64,000 nucleotides of DNA from Candidatus Saccharibacteria bacterium UBA6664 (GTDB taxonomy: Bacteria > Patescibacteriota > Saccharimonadia > Saccharimonadales > Saccharimonadaceae): assembly GCA_002455275.1 (NCBI GenBank), contig DKKO01000004.1:34496-98495 (forward strand), written 5' to 3'. Positions within the stretch are counted from its first letter, which is position 1. Each line of letters opens with the position of its first letter. This document shows, piece by piece, positions 42,189-51,906 of the stretch. Under the pieces are notes generated by a model that was not told where the DNA came from, did not search any database, and saw only the letters and a list, made by a program, of their open reading frames with translations. A program made the translations under genes and the position numbers.

Positions 42189-43049
42189 ATGAAAAGTGAA
42201 GAAGTATTTATTGTTGGAGCAAACGGACAACTTGGCACCGCACTACGAGAACTATATCCTAACGCACGCTCGGCCGATATCGATGAGCTTGATATTACCA
42301 ATAAAGCATCGGTTGAAGGCTTCGACTGGTCTGGTATAAAAGCAATCTTCAACGCAGCCGCCTTTACCAACGTAGACGGCGCAGAAACAGCCGAAGGCCG
42401 CAAGGCTTCATGGAAAGTAAATGCAACTGCTGTTGCCTACCTGGCCGAAGTTGCTCAAAAGCACGATATCACACTTGTACACATCTCTAGCGACTACGTG
42501 TTTGATGGCACCAGTGACCTTCACACCGAAGGTGAAGATCTTGCCCCGCTTAATGTGTATGGTCAGTCGAAAGCAGCTGGTGATATTGCCGTTAGTTTAG
42601 CGCCAAAGCATTACTTGCTTCGCACGAGCTGGGTAATTGGCAAGGGCAACAACTTTGTTCTCACCATGAAGAGTCTGGCCGACCGAGATATTACACCTAG
42701 CGTTGTAGCAGATCAAATTGGTCGCCTCACCTTCACCGACACACTTGCTGCCGGCATTCAACATCTAGTTGATTCTGAGGCTGCATACGGCACCTATAAT
42801 CTCACCAACGCTGGCGAATCAGTCAGTTGGGCTGATATTGCCAAGGTGGTATACGAAAAAGCTGGTAAATCAGCCGATGACGTAACCCCGGTTACGACAG
42901 AAGAATACTACGCTGGTAAAGAGGGCATTGCTCCTCGCCCACTAAAAAGTACGCTCAGCCTCGATAAAATTACTGCTGCTGGCTTTACGCCAAAAGATTG
43001 GCGTGAGGCGCTCGATGAATACTGGCAAACGATAGAGGAGACGAACTAA
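42189..43049 (+). CDS. rmlD: dTDP-4-dehydrorhamnose reductase (RmlD)
   Basis: 286 residues. The NAD(P)-binding motif [10 protein letters not shown] (10-19), [44 protein letters not shown] (RmlD fingerprint), [10 protein letters not shown] with the Tyr-x3-Lys pair, [18 protein letters not shown] and [12 protein letters not shown] are present. It reduces the 4-keto group to give dTDP-L-rhamnose. It abuts rmlC (0 nt gap) and overlaps rmlA by 1 nt (TAATG), so the group is translated as one operon. Confidence 0.94.
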   Translation: MKSEEVFIVGANGQLGTALRELYPNARSADIDELDITNKASVEGFDWSGIKAIFNAAAFTNVDGAETAEGRKASWKVNATAVAYLAEVAQKHDITLVHISSDYVFDGTSDLHTEGEDLAPLNVYGQSKAAGDIAVSLAPKHYLLRTSWVIGKGNNFVLTMKSLADRDITPSVVADQIGRLTFTDTLAAGIQHLVDSEAAYGTYNLTNAGESVSWADIAKVVYEKAGKSADDVTPVTTEEYYAGKEGIAPRPLKSTLSLDKITAAGFTPKDWREALDEYWQTIEETN

Positions 43050-43906
43050 TGAAAGGAATTATACTAGCGGGTGGATCTGGTTCACGATTGTGGCCTATAA
43101 CGCACGGCATTTCAAAACAACTAATGCCAATTTACGATAAGCCGATGATTTACTATCCTCTGAGCACCCTGCTGCTGGCTGGTATTTCCGACATTTTGAT
43201 TATTACCACGCCGGAAGAAAACGCCATGTTCAAGCGACTACTCGGCGACGGCAAAAAATGGGGTATCAAACTCTCGTATGAAGTACAGCCCTCACCCGAC
43301 GGCCTCGCGCAAGCTTTCATTATCGGCGAAAAGTTCATTGGCAAAGATAGTGTTGCCTTGGTACTGGGTGATAACATTTTCCACGGTAGCGACCTTGGTG
43401 TTTCGCTGAAAAAGTGCGTGAAAGACGATGGTGCAACCGTATTCGCCTACGAAGTGTCCGACCCAGAGCGCTACGGCGTGGTGGAATTCGATGATAAACG
43501 CCGAGCCATCTCGATTATCGAAAAACCAACTCACCCACGCTCAAACTTCGCCGTGGTTGGGCTGTATTTCTACGACAACGACGTGATTGAAATCGCCAAG
43601 AATCTAAAGCCAAGTGACCGCGGTGAACTTGAAATAACAGATGTCAACGAAGAGTATCTGCGCCGAGGTAAACTAAACGTACAAACCCTCGACCGTGGTG
43701 ATGCATGGCTCGACACCGGTACCATTGGTTCACTACACGACGCGTCAGACTACATTCGGGTGATCCAAAAACGAACCGGCTTGATTATTGGCAGCCCCGA
43801 AGAAGTTGCCTACCGCGAAGGGCTTATAACCAAAGATCAGTTGAATGACCTAGCCGAGCCGCTGCGAAAATCTGGCTACGGGGAGTACTTGCTCAATGTC
43901 GAGTAG
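43049..43906 (+). CDS. rmlA: Glucose-1-phosphate thymidylyltransferase (RmlA)
   Basis: 285 residues, typical length. [46 protein letters not shown] contains the nucleotide-binding loop and the conserved [15 protein letters not shown] block, followed by [47 protein letters not shown] and [10 protein letters not shown]. It makes dTDP-glucose, the first step of the rhamnose route. It overlaps rmlD by 1 nt and the UDP-glucose dehydrogenase gene by 11 nt. The order C-D-A with rmlB apart is unusual but known from split rml loci. Confidence 0.95.
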   Translation: MKGIILAGGSGSRLWPITHGISKQLMPIYDKPMIYYPLSTLLLAGISDILIITTPEENAMFKRLLGDGKKWGIKLSYEVQPSPDGLAQAFIIGEKFIGKDSVALVLGDNIFHGSDLGVSLKKCVKDDGATVFAYEVSDPERYGVVEFDDKRRAISIIEKPTHPRSNFAVVGLYFYDNDVIEIAKNLKPSDRGELEITDVNEEYLRRGKLNVQTLDRGDAWLDTGTIGSLHDASDYIRVIQKRTGLIIGSPEEVAYREGLITKDQLNDLAEPLRKSGYGEYLLNVE

Positions 43907-45260
43907 CGAAAATAAAAACACAATAACGGTTCTTGGCGCTGGCTACGTTGGTCTCACAAGCGCGGCTTTGTTTGCGCACTGTGGCTACAAAGTCTACCTT
44001 ATCGAGCCAAATAAAGAACGCCTTGATGTAATCAAACAGGGTAAGTCTTTCTTTTATGAGGAAGGTCTCGACCCTGTTATCAAACTCGCCATAGATTCTG
44101 GGGATCTAATACCTACAAATTCGTATGTCGATTCTGTTCCTCACAGTAGCATTGTATTTTCATGTGTTGGTACCCCCGACAATCCAGACGGCAGTTCTAA
44201 CCTTACCTACGTATATAGCGCCGCCGAAGAAACGGCAAAACACGCCAAAAAAGGTACGGTGTACGTACAAAAAAGCACCGTTCCAGTTGGTACAGGCGCT
44301 AAGATAGTAGACTTGTTCAAGGGGAAAAAAGTCGACATGCAGTATGTGTCTAACCCTGAGTTCCTTCGTGAAGGAACGGCCGTCTACGACACATTGTATT
44401 TTGATAGGGTTGTCGTTGGCGGTGACAACAAGGTCGCTGTTGATGCAGTAATGGATATCTACTTTGCTCTCGAGCGCTTTCGTGATCATATTGCGCACAT
44501 TGCACGAGTGCCAACAGGTGCTCGCGGCGATAAATACATCGCTACCGGTCTTAACAGTGCCGAATTAATAAAGGTCTCTTCCAATGCTTTCCTTGCACTG
44601 AAAATTTCGTTTGCGAACTCTATTGCCATTCTCGCCGATAAAGCAGGGGCTGACGTAGTGGAAGTGATGGATGCCGTTGGCGCAGACAACCGCATAGGTA
44701 GAGCATTTTTGAATGCTGGTCGCGGCTATGGCGGTGGCTGTTTCCCTAAAGATGTGAGCGGTTTGATTTCAAGCGGACTTGAATATGGTGTTGACTTAGA
44801 AATAATGCAAGCCGCTCAAGCACAAAATCAGCTTATGCCCGGTTATGTGGTTGATAAGCTACAGGACGCGGTGGGGCAACTTACCGGAAAGCGAATTGCC
44901 GTATTAGGCCTCGCCTTTAAAGCCGGCACCAGCGACGTACGAAAATCACCTGGCGTAGCAATCGCTAATAAGCTAAAAGAGGCTGGCGCTGACGTTATTA
45001 GCTATGACCCACAAGCTAACGAAGAAGCAGCGTCAGACCTCCATGACGACGTCAAACAAGTAGAAACCATCGACGAGGCAATCAAAGGTGCAGATGCAGC
45101 AGTTATCGCCACCGAGTGGAGTGAGATACTAAAATACCCTGCCGAGTCGTTTGCGCAGCATCTAAAAACAAAGGTTCTGCTTGACGCTGTAAACCAATAC
45201 AATGCAATTGATGCAACGACAGCTGGCTTGACCTACCTGGGTGTGGGCCACAGCGTTTAA
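43896..45260 (+). CDS. UDP-glucose 6-dehydrogenase family protein
   Basis: 454 residues of the UDP-glucose/GDP-mannose dehydrogenase family. The NAD-binding [55 protein letters not shown], the helix with [21 protein letters not shown], and [18 protein letters not shown] with the catalytic Cys282 are present. The C-terminal domain has [18 protein letters not shown] and YDPQA. The DNPDGSSNL and EFLREG blocks favour UDP-glucose as substrate, giving UDP-glucuronate for the surface polysaccharide. UDP-ManNAc dehydrogenase is less likely. It is the last gene of the rml operon by overlap (11 nt), and converges on the HD-domain gene (8 nt between stops). Confidence 0.88.
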   Translation: MSSSENKNTITVLGAGYVGLTSAALFAHCGYKVYLIEPNKERLDVIKQGKSFFYEEGLDPVIKLAIDSGDLIPTNSYVDSVPHSSIVFSCVGTPDNPDGSSNLTYVYSAAEETAKHAKKGTVYVQKSTVPVGTGAKIVDLFKGKKVDMQYVSNPEFLREGTAVYDTLYFDRVVVGGDNKVAVDAVMDIYFALERFRDHIAHIARVPTGARGDKYIATGLNSAELIKVSSNAFLALKISFANSIAILADKAGADVVEVMDAVGADNRIGRAFLNAGRGYGGGCFPKDVSGLISSGLEYGVDLEIMQAAQAQNQLMPGYVVDKLQDAVGQLTGKRIAVLGLAFKAGTSDVRKSPGVAIANKLKEAGADVISYDPQANEEAASDLHDDVKQVETIDEAIKGADAAVIATEWSEILKYPAESFAQHLKTKVLLDAVNQYNAIDATTAGLTYLGVGHSV

Positions 45261-45268
45261 CATTTTTG

Positions 45269-46435
45269 TTAGTCAGAGTAATGTAGCGTATCAATTGATG
45301 GTGGGTTTGGACTAATGCTTTCAACCACTGTAGGTAGAACTGTTTCATTGAAAATACGGGCTTCTGTGATGGCTGCTAAATCTGTTGATAGTGCTTCGGC
45401 ACCGTCAGGACCGGCCAGACTTGCGAGGTAGCGACGAACTTCTTTATAGTACTCAGGCCAGTCGTTACCGAAGAAGGCAGTTGATTCTGCGTCGGTTTTA
45501 CGCGTTAGGTAGTATTCTGACATTTCGTCAATCGCCTCGTCGCTCATGCCCTTGAAACGAAATTGCGCTGCCATGGCATCGGCGATACCAACAATAGCCG
45601 CAACCGGTCCTTTAGCCTCGATACTCGCCCTTCGGCGTTCAGCTGGTGTCATTTCATCGATTTCATCTACAGTTTTGCCCAGTAAAGCGGCGAGTGATTC
45701 GCGTTGTGAACGAGCTTTACCCAACATTGACTGTAAAGCTTCATCACGCTTTTCGGGTTCTAGCCTTCCCGCTTCAATCGCGCGATCAATCACTGCTTCG
45801 TATTCTTCATCAGTGCTGTATAGCCTATCGCTACGACCAGTATTTTGTCCCGCGATGATAACTTCCATCGGAACGCCTTTTTCAAGGAGATATTTCCATA
45901 ACTTTCCATCGCGTAGAATTGGGTTGTCTAGGCTATTTTCTAAGCCCCCAGCACCAGCTGCTAGCTCGGCTGGTTTTTCAATATCGTGTACAAGAGCAGC
46001 AGTTTCTACCGCCATCGCTTTGTCGATGTTGTCGTATAAAGCTGCTGATTCAACAGAGGCACCATCAACAATTACTCCATGCTGGCTGAGTAGGTTGGTA
46101 ATATGATCAGCAATGGCCGTTACACCAGAAATGTGTTCGAGTAGCTGTGTCCATTTTTTTGCATACTCTTGGTTTGTGTCTCCTGCAAGTTCAAATGTCT
46201 CTAGGGCATGATGCGCAACAGGGTTGTCTGCAAACTTTGCAGTAGCCCAGCGTTGGTAAATGCGAGCTCTATCGCCTTGTTTCTCTCGACTGAATACATC
46301 AATCTGGCCGTTATGATTCGGTGTTCCTTCGCTTGCATTTCCAACAGCGATGATATGTCGTAATGATGCAAGCTTCGTCAACCTCTCTTTAGAAGGCTGA
46401 TCGGTTTCAGAGTAGTGGTGTAGCTCTGACTTCAT
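45269..46435 (-). CDS. HD-domain protein of unknown function
   Basis: 388 residues, mostly helical and acidic. An HD signature is visible: HITNLL (His111), AALVHDIEKP (His150-Asp151) and later VGIADAMAAQFRF with an Asp near 288, in the order H..HD..D of the metal-dependent phosphohydrolase superfamily. The N-terminus (LRHIIAVGNASEG) and C-terminus have no motif that I know. It is cytosolic, with no signal or membrane segment. A TGC-TATAAT box lies 6 nt before the ATG. It interrupts the polysaccharide genes on the opposite strand and may not belong to that pathway; nucleotide hydrolysis is the family's usual activity. Confidence 0.7.
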   Translation of the reverse strand: MKSELHHYSETDQPSKERLTKLASLRHIIAVGNASEGTPNHNGQIDVFSREKQGDRARIYQRWATAKFADNPVAHHALETFELAGDTNQEYAKKWTQLLEHISGVTAIADHITNLLSQHGVIVDGASVESAALYDNIDKAMAVETAALVHDIEKPAELAAGAGGLENSLDNPILRDGKLWKYLLEKGVPMEVIIAGQNTGRSDRLYSTDEEYEAVIDRAIEAGRLEPEKRDEALQSMLGKARSQRESLAALLGKTVDEIDEMTPAERRRASIEAKGPVAAIVGIADAMAAQFRFKGMSDEAIDEMSEYYLTRKTDAESTAFFGNDWPEYYKEVRRYLASLAGPDGAEALSTDLAAITEARIFNETVLPTVVESISPNPPSIDTLHYSD

Positions 46436-46441
46436 ACATTA

Positions 46442-46447
46442 ATTATA
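46442..46447 (-). promoter_or_regulatory. -10 box for the leaderless HD-domain gene
   Basis: TGC-TATAAT on the minus strand, 6 nt before the ATG at 46435. Confidence 0.6.
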
Positions 46448-46505
46448 GCATAAACAGTAATATAATGCAATACATGCCTCTGTTTACCCTCTCCGGCTTC
46501 TAGGC

Positions 46506-46534
46506 TATAATATTAACAGCTTACGTAATCGGAG
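46506..46534 (+). promoter_or_regulatory. -10 box and Shine-Dalgarno for the 46540 operon
   Basis: TATAAT at 46506-46511 and GGAG at 46531-46534, 5 nt before the ATG. The leader is about 22 nt, so this operon uses ordinary SD-led initiation. It divides the polysaccharide locus into a separate transcription unit (46540-50817). Confidence 0.6.
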
Positions 46535-46539
46535 AATCC

Positions 46540-47487
46540 ATGAAAGTATTTATTCAAATTCCTTGTTTAAACGAAGAAGAAACATTACCAATGGTATTCG
46601 AAAAAATGCCAAAAACACTGCCTTACGTCGATGAGGTTGAGTGGCTAATTATTGACGATGGTTGTACTGACAAGACTGTAGAAGTCGCTAAAAAACTTGG
46701 CGTTCGACATTTTGTTCACCACCGAAAAACAATGGGTCTCGCGCGCAGCTTCCGTGACGGCGTTGACTACGCCCTAAAACACGGTGCAGATATTGTGGTA
46801 AACACTGATGGCGACAACCAATACCCACAAGATCGTATTGCTGATTTGGTCAAGCCAATTATTGATGGTGAAGCTGAAATCGTGATTGGTGACCGACAAA
46901 CCGCGAAGATTTCAGATTTCTCTGGCTTCAAGAAAATTATGCAACGCTTCGGTAGCTGGGTAGTAAACAAAGCAGGTGGCACAAATCTGCCCGACGCGCC
47001 AAGTGGTTTCCGTGCCTACTCTCGCTACTCACTGTACCGGCTAAATATTGTGACTCAATTTAGCTACGCAATGGAAACCATCATCCAGTCTGGCACGAAG
47101 CAGCTTAATATTGTTAGTATCCCGATTACTACCAACAAGAAAACTCGCGAGTCACGCCTATTTAAGAACATCTGGCAACACATGGGCAAATCTGGCCAAG
47201 CAATCATTCGCAACTTTGTAATGTACAAGCCACATGCTATTTTCGTAACACTGGGGTTAATCTTCTTTGTCGCAGCAGCAATTCCATTTGTTCGATTCCT
47301 CTACTTCGTAGCTATCGGCGAAAGCGCTGGCCATGTTCAATCGCTTATTTTTGGCACCGCAATGCTTCTGGGTGCAATGCTATCATTCGCCCTGCTAGTA
47401 ATCGCAGACCTACTAAAAACAAATCGTATTCTGCTTGAAGATCTTGAAGAGCGCGTCAAAGAAATTCAATACTCAAGCAAAAAATAG
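46540..47487 (+). CDS. Membrane-bound GT2 glycosyltransferase (dolichyl-phosphate-sugar synthase type)
   Basis: 315 residues. A GT-A domain (1-215) with IQIPCLNEEETLP, LIIDDGCTDKT (Asp-Asp), HRKTMGLARSFRDGVDYAL and VNTDGDNQYPQDRI (the Asp-x-Asp metal site) is followed by two membrane helices (about 232-256 and 270-292) and a basic end. This is the DPM1/GtrB arrangement, in which a nucleotide sugar is moved to undecaprenyl phosphate for later use on the outside of the cell. The GT39-like transferases at 51.9 and 53.4 kb would be logical users of the lipid-linked sugar. A good GGAG lies 5 nt before the ATG. Confidence 0.88.
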   Translation: MKVFIQIPCLNEEETLPMVFEKMPKTLPYVDEVEWLIIDDGCTDKTVEVAKKLGVRHFVHHRKTMGLARSFRDGVDYALKHGADIVVNTDGDNQYPQDRIADLVKPIIDGEAEIVIGDRQTAKISDFSGFKKIMQRFGSWVVNKAGGTNLPDAPSGFRAYSRYSLYRLNIVTQFSYAMETIIQSGTKQLNIVSIPITTNKKTRESRLFKNIWQHMGKSGQAIIRNFVMYKPHAIFVTLGLIFFVAAAIPFVRFLYFVAIGESAGHVQSLIFGTAMLLGAMLSFALLVIADLLKTNRILLEDLEERVKEIQYSSKK

Positions 47488-47520
47488 CCTTGTACACTAA
47501 ATCTGAAATCCAGGAGTAAA

Positions 47521-48771
47521 ATGAGCAAAAAAATAGCGAACCGTAGCACAAAAAATAGCGAAGTACATCTTTTTATTCTTTGGGAAAAGGCTCGAACTCA
47601 CGAAAAAGAGATTCTGCAAGACATCAAAGAGAAATTTTCGATTGTTCGTATTTATGAAGTTACCTGGAGTAAGGAAGCGTTTTCAAATAATCTCTCGCGC
47701 TTTTATGGTGCCAAGCTGCCACCGAATTCTAACAAAGAACAGCACTGTGGAACAGGCCCGTTTCTTGCCGTTATCGTTGAAGATACTGACCCAGTATATG
47801 AAACCCACACGACAACCAAGGGCGATCAGCACGTAAATACAAAACTGTTTACATCAAAAGCACTGCATCGAGAATGGACTGGCGGCGGTCACCGTGTTCA
47901 TGGTTCAAACACAGTTGTTGAAGCAGATCAAAACTTGACATTACTATTTGGTAAAACCGGCAATCAACTGCTACGTGAGGTTGGTAGCAAACGAAACGAT
48001 ACTTATCTGCCTTTAGCTAAAAACCTTGAAGGCTACGACGGTTGGCAAAGCCTCGAGCACCTCTTAACGGTGCTTAACTCAACCACGCCATATGTCGTGC
48101 TGCGAAACTTCGATTCTTTTCCGCACGATTACTATGCGAAAGATCACGGCGATATAGACTTACTGGTAGCCGACTACGCCGAGGCACGATATCTATTGAA
48201 TGCAACGCCCGTGTTTAAAGCAGACCATCGTGTGCATTTCAGCGCGCGAATTGCCAACGACGAGGTTCGGTTTGACATTCGTTCGGTCGGCGATGGGTAC
48301 TACGACACTGCGTGGCAACAAGAGATTCTTGAAAGTCGAGTGTTGAACGCTAAAGGATTCTACACCCCCAGCGCAGATAACTATGTCTACAGCCTGCTCT
48401 ACCACGCGCTCGTACATAAACCGGCCGTTGCAGGAGATTACGCGAAAAAATTATTTCTTACCGCGAAAAATATTGGACTTAGCCTTGGAAGCAAAGAATT
48501 TGATACTTCCGTTGCGTCAAAAGCATTAGTAAACTTTCTGTTAGATAAGGGGTACATATTTACTCAGCCGCGAGATAAATCGGTATATGTGAATATGGAA
48601 ACTGTACAGCTTGGTAAGGCTGCAGGAATACGCTTTTCAAAGAATCGCATGACGCCACTGCGAAACCATTTAAAAAAAGCAAAATCTCGCTTCAAACATT
48701 ATCGAGTCAAGGCACGTCGAATTATTAACCGCAATATTCGAAAGATTCTTTCGAAAGATTATGGCAAATAA
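47521..48771 (+). CDS. Putative nucleotidyltransferase-fold protein of the glycan locus
   Basis: 416 residues, cytosolic. The middle part reads YVVLRNFDSFPHDYYAKDHGDIDLLVADYAEARYLL, a Gly-Asp-Ile-Asp-Leu-Leu pattern of the nucleotidyltransferase superfamily, followed by a region (VHFSARIANDEVRFDIRSVGDGYYDTAWQ) with a further Asp. The C-terminus is strongly basic (KKAKSRFKHYRVKARRIINRNIRKIL). Proteins like this occur in polysaccharide clusters, where addition of a phospho-substituent is one guess. I do not recognise a characterised member. AGGAG lies 5 nt before the ATG, and the next gene overlaps by 11 nt, so it belongs to the 46540-50817 unit. Confidence 0.6.
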   Translation: MSKKIANRSTKNSEVHLFILWEKARTHEKEILQDIKEKFSIVRIYEVTWSKEAFSNNLSRFYGAKLPPNSNKEQHCGTGPFLAVIVEDTDPVYETHTTTKGDQHVNTKLFTSKALHREWTGGGHRVHGSNTVVEADQNLTLLFGKTGNQLLREVGSKRNDTYLPLAKNLEGYDGWQSLEHLLTVLNSTTPYVVLRNFDSFPHDYYAKDHGDIDLLVADYAEARYLLNATPVFKADHRVHFSARIANDEVRFDIRSVGDGYYDTAWQQEILESRVLNAKGFYTPSADNYVYSLLYHALVHKPAVAGDYAKKLFLTAKNIGLSLGSKEFDTSVASKALVNFLLDKGYIFTQPRDKSVYVNMETVQLGKAAGIRFSKNRMTPLRNHLKKAKSRFKHYRVKARRIINRNIRKILSKDYGK

Positions 48772-49846
48772 ACAACGTATCCTGCTTGCATCGCGAGCAG
48801 TTGAATCTCCGCCACAAGAAGGCGGCTTTGTCTTGCTACGAGATATAGCCGAGACACTGGTTGACGATGAGCAACTTAGTCCAGTAATGCTAGCGAGCTC
48901 AAACAAATCGTATGGGTCGATACAAACTGAAAAAGTGTTTAGCGCAACTGGTTGGAATGGTCGGCTACGGCTTGAGTTTTTCATTGGGCTATTTCGTGTG
49001 GCGCCTTCTTACCCAATTGTGCACATGGCCCACATACCTACGCGTTCTAATGTACGACTGATGAAAATAGCGGCAGCACGCGCAAAAAAACGAGGAACTC
49101 GTTTTGTACAAACCATCACTGGCCTGCCGGCAGTAAGTGATGAGGAGCTAAAGGGGCTTTTGTGGGGTGATCATATCGTATGTCAATCACCAAATGCACT
49201 TGCTCGAGTACAGTCTGTCGGTGGTAGTAATTCTTCGCTGATTGTTCCATGGCCGTCACCTAAGCGAGTTACAAAAAACGCAAACCGAGCGCAACAAACA
49301 CGAAAGCGTTACGGCATCAAGAAAGGCCCTTTGGTGGTATTTCCCGGCGAATTCGAACGAATGGCAATTGGTACGGATTTTGCAGAATGCATCGAGGAGT
49401 TCTTAGGTGATTTCCCAGAGGCGACCATCGTGCTAGCCTGTCGTTTTGATACGTTAGGCATTGGCAGCAAGCTCGCCGAGTCTAAGCCAGATAATGTTCG
49501 ATCAGTAGGTAAAACCAATGACATAATTGAACTGATGGAAGCTGCTGATTTGGTCATATTTCCAACCCGAAAAATGGACTCTAAGTTTCATCCTCCACTG
49601 ATTATTACCGAGGCTCTGACACTAGGCACCAAGGTGGTTGTAAGCGATTTGATTGATATCAATCCCGATGTTTCACCGCTATTATTTAAGTCAAAGCCGA
49701 ATGCAAGTTGGCAGGAATTTGCGCATACCATGCGCGATGCACTTAACTCAAGCAAACCATTGGGTGTAACAACAAAAGGATTCTCATTGCTTCAACACTC
49801 GTACCGTGATATTTATAAAAAGCTTCTAGAGGATAGTGACCAATGA
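48761..49846 (+). CDS. GT-B-fold glycosyltransferase (GT4-like)
   Basis: 361 residues without membrane segments. The C-terminal half shows the GT-B donor-binding pattern: GPLVVFPGEFERMAIGTDFAECIEEF, ATIVLACRFDTLG, VRSVGKTNDIIELMEAADLVIFPTRKMDSKFHPPLIITEALTLGTKVVVSDL, with the E-x7-E-like end (LIITEAL). The N-terminal half (APSYPIVHMAHIPTRSNVRLMKIAAARAKKRG) is the acceptor side. It likely adds one sugar to the lipid-linked repeat unit; donor and linkage unknown. Overlaps both neighbours (11 nt upstream, 4 nt downstream). Confidence 0.82.
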   Translation: MANKQRILLASRAVESPPQEGGFVLLRDIAETLVDDEQLSPVMLASSNKSYGSIQTEKVFSATGWNGRLRLEFFIGLFRVAPSYPIVHMAHIPTRSNVRLMKIAAARAKKRGTRFVQTITGLPAVSDEELKGLLWGDHIVCQSPNALARVQSVGGSNSSLIVPWPSPKRVTKNANRAQQTRKRYGIKKGPLVVFPGEFERMAIGTDFAECIEEFLGDFPEATIVLACRFDTLGIGSKLAESKPDNVRSVGKTNDIIELMEAADLVIFPTRKMDSKFHPPLIITEALTLGTKVVVSDLIDINPDVSPLLFKSKPNASWQEFAHTMRDALNSSKPLGVTTKGFSLLQHSYRDIYKKLLEDSDQ

Positions 49847-50817
49847 ATGCACTAAAAGCAATTCGCAGCTGGTTCCGCGCGCATAAGCGACCAATTTCGA
49901 TTACTATCGGCCTGCTATTCTTGGCGTTGATTGTCTATTACGTCATTAAAAACATCCAAGACTTTCAGACGCTTCGCATCACTAACCCATGGCTGCTTGT
50001 GATTATCTTCGTATTCGTGCTGGTACGTAACTTTTCTACAGGACTGGTCATGGATACCGTACTTCGTCCCGTTGGCGTGCGCCTTCGTTTGGTTGAATCA
50101 TTTGGTCTTGCGAATCTCACAAGGCTCGTGAATCAGCTAGTACCTGGAAATGTTGGAATTGTGATGCGGTCGGTGTACCTAAAGCGTCGCCACGGCTTAA
50201 CCTATTCGACATTCGCTTCAGCATTTACCGCTAGCCAAGTGGTGCTGTATCTTATCTCTTCGCTACTTGGCATCTTGGCATTGTATGTGATGCAGCAAAG
50301 TGGGCAAGTAGTTCACCCGATGTTTTTATACGCCTTAGTTATCTTCGTTCTCGGGCTCGGGGGCGTGCTACTGCTTCCTCGCTCACTTCAACGATTTGTT
50401 ACACACAAACGCCTCACAAAAGTTTTGTCGAGCTGGTTTAGTATTCGAGACAATAAAGCAACCTTAGCACGACTCAGTGTTTGGTCGCTTCTTTTTATCC
50501 TTTCCTCAACACTCATTATGTATGCGAATTTTGGTGCACTCGGCTGGCCTATTACGATCTGGGCTGCTCTCTTCTTTAGCTCAATCAATATCGTTAATAC
50601 GCTCTTCGCCATCACTCCGGCGGGATTCGGAATCAGTGAAGGAATCATCGTACTGCTGGCATCCTCGGTTGGCATACCTGTTCACGTTGGGTTGGCAGCG
50701 GCATTAATGCAGCGTGTCATCACCTTCTTTGCTGTAATTATTGTCGCACCCTACTTCTCAAGAATACTCTTCGGACTAAGTGCTCGCGATGTCTTGCGCG
50801 GCAAGTTCGCTAAATAG
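49843..50817 (+). CDS. Flippase-like membrane protein (LPG_synthase_TM / UPF0104 family)
   Basis: 324 residues with about eight membrane helices. The pattern NPWLLVIIFVFVLVRNFSTGLVMDTVL, FGLANLTRLVNQLVPGNVGIVMRSVYLKRRHGL and AITPAGFGISEGIIVLLASSVG is the signature of the lysylphosphatidylglycerol synthase TM region family (PGN-G...RS-YL, P-G-G--E). Stand-alone members occur in polysaccharide loci and have been proposed to move lipid-linked sugars; proof is lacking. No classical Wzx flippase is seen in this window, so this may fill that role. ATGA overlap with the glycosyltransferase before it. It converges on the 51904 gene with 1 nt between stops. Confidence 0.82.
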   Translation: MNALKAIRSWFRAHKRPISITIGLLFLALIVYYVIKNIQDFQTLRITNPWLLVIIFVFVLVRNFSTGLVMDTVLRPVGVRLRLVESFGLANLTRLVNQLVPGNVGIVMRSVYLKRRHGLTYSTFASAFTASQVVLYLISSLLGILALYVMQQSGQVVHPMFLYALVIFVLGLGGVLLLPRSLQRFVTHKRLTKVLSSWFSIRDNKATLARLSVWSLLFILSSTLIMYANFGALGWPITIWAALFFSSINIVNTLFAITPAGFGISEGIIVLLASSVGIPVHVGLAAALMQRVITFFAVIIVAPYFSRILFGLSARDVLRGKFAK

Positions 50818-50818
50818 C

Positions 50819-51904
50819 TTACTGTACTGCTCGATCCAAAACAGACCGCAATACTTTTTGCTGGGCAGCCTGAGAAAACTTCTTTTTGTATAGGTCTTGT
50901 CCGCTCTTGCCAATCTTCCCTAACTTGTCTTTATTCTCATATGCCCACAAAATGTTGCTAACTAACTCATCAGTTGAACCCTGTTTTATAAGCAAACAAT
51001 TGCGCTTATCAACAAAGCCCACTTCTTCATCGATTGCTCCAATGATGGTTGGTTTTGCTATCGAGAGGAACTGATAGGCTTTTCCTGTTATTACTTTTTG
51101 TGCCTGAGGCGTTCCGGCGAATGGACCACCTAGACACAAGTCTGAGCGTCGAATGTAATCAGGAAGCTCTTCGTATTCTACCCATGGCTTGTGCTCAACA
51201 TTGTTGAGTTTTCTCTTCGCAACATCAGCCAAAAAGACTTCCATATCCTCTTTTCGGTTTGCGCCTCCAATAATCGTGAATTGAATATCCTTCTTATCTT
51301 TTAGGGCCTCGGCTGCGTTAATAATATGATTAATTCCATGTAGCGGTAAGAAATTGCCGTAGAAGAAAACATTGAATGATTTTTTATTGTCTTTTTCTTT
51401 CGAGGAAGACTCAGTAAATACTTTTTCATCAGTTCCTACATACAGTGTCGTAAATTTATCTGAGCTAATCCCAAAGTTCGTAAAAGAATACGATGCATGT
51501 GCGTAGGTATCGCTGAGCACGTAGTCTGCTGCGTTTAACGTATACTTTGTGTAGAAACGCACTAGTTTCTCTAGTACACTCCCCTTTTTAAATTTCTTGT
51601 GTTCTTCAATTGTCCAAAGATATGGATTAAGAAATTCATCATATATAAGTGGCTTGCCAGCTGTGATGAGTCGAACGAGCCAAAAAAGTTCAGTACCACG
51701 AAAGCCAAGCATATACACATCAGGCTTCTCAACTACCCGTAAGCGTACTAGCTTTGCAATGGTTTGTACGTAGCGTAGCACTCCAGTACTCGTGTTCATG
51801 GCCTTCACTACCGTAATGTCATCCATACGGTCGAGCAATTGAAGAATATACTGCGTACGAACGTACTTTGGGTATTTATATGATAGTATGTAAGCTACTT
51901 TCAT
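50819..51904 (-). CDS. GT-B-fold glycosyltransferase
   Basis: 361 residues. The N-terminal half (MKVAYILSYKYPKYVRTQYILQLLDRMDDITV...PDVYMLGFRGTELFWLVRLITAGKPLIYDEFLNPYLW) is the acceptor domain. The second half (FNVFFYGNFLPLHGINHIINAAEALKDKKDIQFTIIGGANRKEDMEVF...VEYEELPDYIRRSDLCLGGPFAGTPQAQKVITGKAYQFLSIAKPTIIG) is a GT4-type donor domain, with Gly-rich loop and a Lys-x-Tyr-Gln-Phe-Leu step where the E-x7-E pair usually sits. Soluble, probably membrane-associated. It is the last gene of a minus-strand run with the two membrane transferases at 51907 and 53375 (2 nt from the first). Confidence 0.82.
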   Translation of the reverse strand: MKVAYILSYKYPKYVRTQYILQLLDRMDDITVVKAMNTSTGVLRYVQTIAKLVRLRVVEKPDVYMLGFRGTELFWLVRLITAGKPLIYDEFLNPYLWTIEEHKKFKKGSVLEKLVRFYTKYTLNAADYVLSDTYAHASYSFTNFGISSDKFTTLYVGTDEKVFTESSSKEKDNKKSFNVFFYGNFLPLHGINHIINAAEALKDKKDIQFTIIGGANRKEDMEVFLADVAKRKLNNVEHKPWVEYEELPDYIRRSDLCLGGPFAGTPQAQKVITGKAYQFLSIAKPTIIGAIDEEVGFVDKRNCLLIKQGSTDELVSNILWAYENKDKLGKIGKSGQDLYKKKFSQAAQQKVLRSVLDRAVQ

Positions 51905-51906
51905 GG

